A DNA stretch of 64,000 nucleotides from Paenochrobactrum pullorum (GTDB lineage: Bacteria; Pseudomonadota; Alphaproteobacteria; Rhizobiales; Rhizobiaceae), in contig NZ_JBHEEH010000009.1 in NCBI RefSeq assembly GCF_041929845.1, forward strand, positions 1 through 64,000. Direction: 5' to 3'. The first letter of the stretch is position 1, and each line of letters starts with the position of its first letter. A model generated the notes under the pieces. That model had not been told where the DNA came from. It saw nothing but the letters and a program-made list of their open reading frames with translations, and did no database searches. This document shows, piece by piece, positions 59,599 to 64,000 of the stretch. The translations under genes and the position numbers were made by a program.

Positions 59599-62484
59599 TT
59601 AGAATTTCATTGTCAGACCGGCACGGAAGGTGCGGCCCGGTGCAGGCATATAGCTCTGCGCCAGAGGATCCAGATAATAACGGTTGCCAATATTTTGAAC
59701 CGATGCATTCAGAACAGTATCTTCACGCAATTTATAGGTCAAAAAAGCATCAAATAATGTAACCGGCTTATAGTGGATCTGCGGCGTTGTTGCACCTGTC
59801 TGCCATGGCTTGTCGATGGTTTCAACCGGACCAGCTGTATAGGTCATACGACCGCCAACTGTGAGGGTTTCTTCAAGGAAACGACTGCCAAGTGTCAGAT
59901 TGACCGAATATTTAGGCGGGTTCTGGGTATTCGTAAAGGAACCCATAAAGCTGCCTGGTGTGCAATTTGGTGTGTTTTCGGTTTTCTGATATTGATCGGC
60001 GGTTGCACGCAAGCGGGCGGCAAAATTAGCGTCGCAGGTTTCTGTTTTGAAGTAATAAGTGGCAGAAAGATCTGCAAAAATCCGGCCATTATCATAGCTC
60101 GACTGGAACTCGAGACCATTGGCTTTGTAACTATCAGCATTGCTGAAAGTCATGCCGCCATTGGACTCAGGATCATAGTAACGCGTGATGTAATTTTTGA
60201 TGTTATTATCAAAATACGCAAGTTTGAATGACGCCGTATCACCAGTCATGAAGAGATTGTTTTGGGTCGTGCTCGCACCGATTTCAATGGCGCGCGAACG
60301 TTCCGGACGTAGTCCTTTCGCCGGATCAACCTGCAATGTGCCGAGTGTGGTTTCAAACAAAGATGGCAAACGATAGCCTTGCGTATAGCTTGCATAGATC
60401 AGTGTCTGCGGCATGATTTCGTAGTTCAAACCAAAGGCTGGCGTGAAACTGCTGCTTTTATCGGAGAGTTTCTCACCGCGCTCGAAACCGGTCACGACAC
60501 TGGAATAACCAGCATTGCCCACACTCATATATGTTGGTGTGCCATATTCATCAAATGGTGTACCATCAAACGGATTGTTGGTGTTTGAAGCGGCAATACC
60601 GTTATTCAGACGCGGATCAGTGGCATCAGTGAATTCACCATTTTCATCAGCGCGCCAGAACATGCTGTCCCATGTGCCCGGACCGCGGGAAAGAGCGATC
60701 CATTTACCATAGAGGTTTTCACGCTTGGCGATTGAAGGCGTATTACGGTCATGGGAGCTGTAGCGGCCATAGCGACCACCTGCCCAGAACTGTAAGTTTT
60801 CCTGCGGTTCATATTCAATTTTACCGCTGAGGCTGATTTCAGAACGACGCCCATCACGTAAGTGGCGGTTCATATTGATATCATGTTCTGTAATTAAGAC
60901 ATCCTCCTGAGGACGGATATCTTCATATTGGAATGAACCGCCGAAATCAAAAGCAAATGCACCGGCTGAAGTTTTGAATTCTGAACGGTTGGAGACATCA
61001 CCGCCCACGCGAACGTCATCCATGCGCACCCATGTGCGGTCAGGGCTGTTATAAACCTGCTGTGATGTCGGGCCATTGGTGGAGTTGATTTGGTCTGTTC
61101 TGGAATCTGTAACCCAGAAATTTGCTTTGAAATCGAGCAGATCATTTTCTGCCGGATCGTAATGATAGCGCGCCGTACCGGAGTTGATAACAACGCTGCC
61201 AGTCGGGTACTGATAAAGACCTGCAGTACCGAAACGGAAAATATCGGATGGCATGACTTCACCGAAACGACCATCATAATAACGATAGGTAAGTTCCAGC
61301 GATTGTTCATCTGTTGGTTTGATGGTCGCTTTTAAGAGGACAGAGTCTGTTTCGGCGGAAGAGTTGAGAACTTCTTCGCCGGCTTTATAAGATTTGGCGA
61401 CGCTGTTTTGCTCATAGCCGTATTTATCAAATTCACGGTATTTTTCACGGCCATGTTTACCTGCAAAATAGTTACCTTGTTTGCGTTTGGCATAGGCGGC
61501 AACGATATCAAAATATTCGCTGCTGTAAGCAGCGGCAATGCTGCCTGATTTGGCTGCTGAATTAAAGATATTCGGACGATCGCTGCGAACATTTGCTTCC
61601 AGCTCGCTACCGTTTTTCATATAATCAGGGCGATGAGGTTGTTTGACACCGTTATCCCAGATTTCGCCTTTGACGCGCACGCCAAAGTTTTTGCCATCCT
61701 TGAGGATATCCTGAACGCCGATTGTGGTCATATTCACGGCGCCACCAATGGCACCAGCCGCGGCAGGGCTTAAGTCAGGGCCTTTATTGATGGTGACATC
61801 GCTGATCAGATCAGGATCAATATAACTGCGCTGCTGCGTACCGCCATAACCGCGATAAACGTTGAGCGACTGCTGGGAACCGTCAACAGTCACAGCTACA
61901 CGGCTTTGCCCCTGAATACCGCGAATGTTCACATCAAGGCCACCACCGTTACGGCTGTCGCCAACCTGCACGCCTGGCAAGCCTTTCAGCATGTCAGAAG
62001 GTGAAACATTACCGTAACGTGCCATCTGTTCGGCAGATAAATGAACGGTTGAACGTGGAGCTGAGTAAACGGCGGCAGCTCCGGAAGGTTTGCTGACGGT
62101 GATGGTGTTCAACAAAACAGAACCATCTGCCGGATTGATACCGGCAGCTTCAGCATTGGCTTCTTCCGGTGCGTAAATGCTGCGATAACGAAGATTGGAA
62201 TTTCCCAGAACCCTTTTAAGCGCTGCTTCTGGTGATTGACGACCGATGACAGGCGCGGACTGACCCGAAATGGCACTGCCATTGCGACGCACAACCTGAA
62301 TACCGGTTGTGGCAGTAAAATCTGCCAAGGCTGTCAGCAAAGGTTTTGCAGGTATATTAAAATTATAACTGGCTTGATCCTGCGCAGTCGGAGTGGCTTG
62401 TGCCATTGCGACCACCGGACAGGCAGTCATAAGCGCAATAAGCGAAACACCACTGGCGGTGAACGCGGTTCTGATAGTCTTCAT
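59599..62484 (-). CDS. TonB-dependent receptor with STN signalling domain
   Basis: 961-residue outer-membrane receptor. Signal peptide to about residue 30 (ALMTACPVVAMAQ). STN/secretin-type signalling domain at about 38-105 (FNIPAKPLLTALADFTATTGIQV in part), TonB-box-like TITVSKPSG near 128, plug domain with LKGLPGVQVGDSRNGG, NIRGIQGQSRVAVTVDG and PDLISDVTINKGP, then a barrel ending in ...RAGLTMKF with terminal Phe. The loop around YRLPSLFETTLG and LRPERSRAIEIG recalls the FRAP/ NPNL region of heme and hemoglobin receptors, but NPNL is missing, so heme or siderophore both remain possible. The STN domain and adjoining fecR and sigma genes point to cell-surface signalling. Confidence 0.93.
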   Translation of the reverse strand: MKTIRTAFTASGVSLIALMTACPVVAMAQATPTAQDQASYNFNIPAKPLLTALADFTATTGIQVVRRNGSAISGQSAPVIGRQSPEAALKRVLGNSNLRYRSIYAPEEANAEAAGINPADGSVLLNTITVSKPSGAAAVYSAPRSTVHLSAEQMARYGNVSPSDMLKGLPGVQVGDSRNGGGLDVNIRGIQGQSRVAVTVDGSQQSLNVYRGYGGTQQRSYIDPDLISDVTINKGPDLSPAAAGAIGGAVNMTTIGVQDILKDGKNFGVRVKGEIWDNGVKQPHRPDYMKNGSELEANVRSDRPNIFNSAAKSGSIAAAYSSEYFDIVAAYAKRKQGNYFAGKHGREKYREFDKYGYEQNSVAKSYKAGEEVLNSSAETDSVLLKATIKPTDEQSLELTYRYYDGRFGEVMPSDIFRFGTAGLYQYPTGSVVINSGTARYHYDPAENDLLDFKANFWVTDSRTDQINSTNGPTSQQVYNSPDRTWVRMDDVRVGGDVSNRSEFKTSAGAFAFDFGGSFQYEDIRPQEDVLITEHDINMNRHLRDGRRSEISLSGKIEYEPQENLQFWAGGRYGRYSSHDRNTPSIAKRENLYGKWIALSRGPGTWDSMFWRADENGEFTDATDPRLNNGIAASNTNNPFDGTPFDEYGTPTYMSVGNAGYSSVVTGFERGEKLSDKSSSFTPAFGLNYEIMPQTLIYASYTQGYRLPSLFETTLGTLQVDPAKGLRPERSRAIEIGASTTQNNLFMTGDTASFKLAYFDNNIKNYITRYYDPESNGGMTFSNADSYKANGLEFQSSYDNGRIFADLSATYYFKTETCDANFAARLRATADQYQKTENTPNCTPGSFMGSFTNTQNPPKYSVNLTLGSRFLEETLTVGGRMTYTAGPVETIDKPWQTGATTPQIHYKPVTLFDAFLTYKLREDTVLNASVQNIGNRYYLDPLAQSYMPAPGRTFRAGLTMKF

Positions 62485-62568
62485 TCTTGACGTTTCCTGT
62501 TCAAATGCAAGGACGTCGGTCCCTTAATGAAAGAACGTTTGCGGCAAGAAAAACCCGTAAAAATAATT

Positions 62569-63549
62569 TTATCGAGAGATAATTGTCAGCAGGCCAGGCA
62601 CGTGCACCACGCTGAGATTGAGCGTATTGCGCAGTGCATCAAATACTGCATCGGGATTATTGGCCTGAAAGACACCTGATACTGGAAGATTTTCCAAATC
62701 CGGATCATTCAGCACAATTCGTCCTGACGAATATCTGGATAATTCATGCAAAACAGATTTTAATGGTGTTTGGTTCATCATGATCAGGCCGCGTCGCCAT
62801 GCAAGGCGCGCTTCTGCATCATCACCGTCAACCTGCTCAATTTTATCTTTTGAGACGGCTGCACTATTACCTGCAGGCAGATTGATGCCGTGCGATGCAT
62901 CATGGCCATAAACGGCAACAAGACCGCGCTCAACTGTTACTTTTGTTAAATCCTGTTCAAGTTCGACTGCAAAGGCTGTGCCGAGAACCTGAATATTTGC
63001 CAAGCCTCCTGCAACTTTAAAAGGGCGGTTTTCATTGCGCACAACATCAAACCATGCGCGTCCACGTACGAGTTCAACTTTACGTTCTTGATCAGTAAAA
63101 TATTCATTCAGTGCACTGTCACCATCAAGGTAGACACGGGAACCGTCACGAAGGGTAATTTCTAATTGTTGTCCGGGTGCGGCAGCATAATCTGAAATAT
63201 GGCGCTGGAACAAACCGGCATCGCGCCAAAGAGCTCCACAACTTATTGCTGCTACCAGACTGGCTGCAACCGTGCTCCATTTAATAAATTTTCCAAATGA
63301 AGAGTTGCGTGTTGCATAACGTCTGTGCCAGCCGGTTTTTGCGGCCTCAAGAGCTGGCGCTTTTAACTCGCCCCACAGATCGGCAGTTCGCTGATAAGCA
63401 AGTTTGTGCTGTGCACTTTGCTCGCACCACGCATTGAAAGAGCGCTGGACAGCATTGCTTACTGGCTGGTTGTTCATGCGCACAAACCAATCCGCAGCTT
63501 CTTCAATGACTGCCTCAGTCAGCTTTTCAGAGCGTTTCTCTTTCAGCAT
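62569..63549 (-). CDS. FecR-type anti-sigma factor / sigma regulator
   Basis: 326 residues from ATG 63549. Cytoplasmic DUF4880-type N-terminus (LTEAVIEEAADWFVRMNNQPVS), a single membrane helix at about 88-108 (FIKWSTVAASLVAAISCGALW), the periplasmic FecR domain (LRDGSRVYLDGDSALNEYF, VELVRGRAWFDV, VLGTAFAVE) and a C-terminal STN-like segment (PLKSVLHELSRYSSGRIVLNDPDL). It should relay receptor occupancy to the sigma factor. The frame extends upstream to 63678 into the sigma gene, but family N-termini start at the residue chosen here. Confidence 0.92.
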   Translation of the reverse strand: MLKEKRSEKLTEAVIEEAADWFVRMNNQPVSNAVQRSFNAWCEQSAQHKLAYQRTADLWGELKAPALEAAKTGWHRRYATRNSSFGKFIKWSTVAASLVAAISCGALWRDAGLFQRHISDYAAAPGQQLEITLRDGSRVYLDGDSALNEYFTDQERKVELVRGRAWFDVVRNENRPFKVAGGLANIQVLGTAFAVELEQDLTKVTVERGLVAVYGHDASHGINLPAGNSAAVSKDKIEQVDGDDAEARLAWRRGLIMMNQTPLKSVLHELSRYSSGRIVLNDPDLENLPVSGVFQANNPDAVFDALRNTLNLSVVHVPGLLTIISR

Positions 63550-63610
63550 AGAATACAGTTTTTTCCACCCGCCAAATATAAACCTTTGAAATGATGATGA
63601 CGTATCAAAA

Positions 63611-64000
63611 TCATTTCTCCTCCCGCATGTGCTGCCATTTATGACAAGATGAAATGGCCGCTGCCATTTCTTTTTCAACCGTGCTCAACGAAATTTTTAA
63701 ATGGCGTGCAATTTGCTGATAGGTCATTCCGTCAACTCTTGCCAGAAGAAAAATCTGTCCGCGACGTTTAGGTAAAGCATTGATCGCATTCAACAGATCA
63801 GAAAGCTCGTGGCGTGCTTCTACAATTCTCTCCGGCTGAATGTAATCTGTCGTATCATTTTGTACCTGATAGGTATCACCATAATTGAGCCTGTCAGGGC
63901 GTGTTTTTCTACTGCGGATATGATCCAAAGCCAATGTGGTGACTGTACGTACAACAAGGCCGCCATCATTTTCTGTCAATGATCGCTTCGATAATTTTAC
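63611..64000 (-). CDS. ECF sigma factor (FecI-type), partial
   Basis: The last 129 codons of an ECF sigma-70 factor; the frame is open to the window edge, so the 5' part is missing. Region 2 remnant VVRTVTTLALDHIRSRKTRPDRL and region 4 with helix-turn-helix INALPKRRGQIFLLARVDGMTYQQIARHLKISLSTVEKEMAAA (in parts) are present. With the FecR and STN-receptor genes downstream it forms a FecIRA-type system for iron-compound uptake. Confidence 0.9.
   Translation of the reverse strand, partial: VKLSKRSLTENDGGLVVRTVTTLALDHIRSRKTRPDRLNYGDTYQVQNDTTDYIQPERIVEARHELSDLLNAINALPKRRGQIFLLARVDGMTYQQIARHLKISLSTVEKEMAAAISSCHKWQHMREEK

Noticed and set aside
59773..60231. 152-codon plus-strand ORF inside the TonB receptor gene
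   Set aside because: Antisense to a conserved beta-barrel coding region, no plausible start signal.
62569..63678. Long form of FecR starting at 63678
   Set aside because: The first 43 residues overlap the sigma gene and do not match FecR N-termini; ATG 63549 starts the conserved domain.
1..64000. CRISPR array, prophage, integron or intact insertion sequence
   Set aside because: No regularly spaced direct repeats, no phage structural genes, no integrase or transposase frame was seen on either strand.
1..64000. tRNA or rRNA genes
   Set aside because: No cloverleaf with a T-loop GTTCRANNC and matching acceptor stem, and no rRNA-like stretch, was noticed by eye; a covariance-model scan would be needed for certainty.

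Overview
The window looks like a chromosomal segment of an alphaproteobacterium of the Hyphomicrobiales. The pointers are hut genes of the HutF/HutG branch, AnmK/MurQ/NagA aminosugar recycling genes, GGAAC-N16/17-CGTT-like promoters of the general stress sigma factor type, and a RIME-like intergenic repeat. Base composition looks moderate rather than GC-rich, which would fit a host-associated relative of Bartonella or Brucella better than a typical soil rhizobium. That placement is an inference from gene content only. I see no tRNA, rRNA, CRISPR array, prophage or intact insertion sequence.

Layout. (1) 1-4536: stress region. A PRC-barrel remnant, then on the minus strand otsA, otsB, an unknown 108-aa gene and csbD. 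Divergent from csbD are an exported protein, a YflT-like glycine-rich protein and a small membrane protein. (2) 4592-5433: TPP riboswitch with terminator, a 17-codon leader ORF and a tenA gene that lacks the usual cysteine. (3) 5476-16673: a HypT-like LysR regulator divergent from a peptide-use operon (S33 prolyl aminopeptidase, S9 peptidase, AbgB-like M20 hydrolase, five-gene Opp/Dpp importer). (4) 16757-23066: nagB, a YggS-type PLP protein, an M20D amidohydrolase, a YcaD-like MFS carrier and a periplasmic DmpA/P1 peptidase. (5) 23243-31417: complete histidine utilisation set hutC, hutF, hutI, hutH, hutG, hutU, hutD with a HutC-type operator between hutF and hutI. (6) 31414-44866: cell-wall aminosugar recycling regulon: MurR/RpiR regulator, murA, GlcNAc-type kinase, murQ, an Opp-type importer with fused ATPase, a cytoplasmic serine hydrolase, anmK and, after an unrelated GNAT gene, nagA. 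(7) 45034-45642: heme oxygenase. (8) 45683-56472: LysR regulator divergent from a second five-gene Opp/Dpp importer, an M20 hydrolase, malonyl-CoA decarboxylase and malonyl-CoA synthetase. (9) 56741-59488: a cysteine-containing 17-codon leader and a NitT/TauT-type ABC transporter. (10) 59599-64000: TonB receptor with signalling domain, FecR anti-sigma factor and the 3' part of an ECF sigma factor that runs off the window.

How the parts fit: this is a scavenging region. Three separate Opp/Dpp importers each sit beside dedicated cytoplasmic hydrolases. The first set suggests proline-containing peptides or amidated glutamate compounds. The second suggests muropeptides or anhydro-aminosugars, which AnmK, MurQ, NagA and the distant NagB would carry to fructose-6-phosphate. 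The third set ends in malonate activation and decarboxylation, which suggests an imported malonyl conjugate that the M20 enzyme opens. The last idea is the most novel reading of the window and is a hypothesis. Start codons were chosen by Shine-Dalgarno spacing and family length; where they differ from the longest ORF this is stated.
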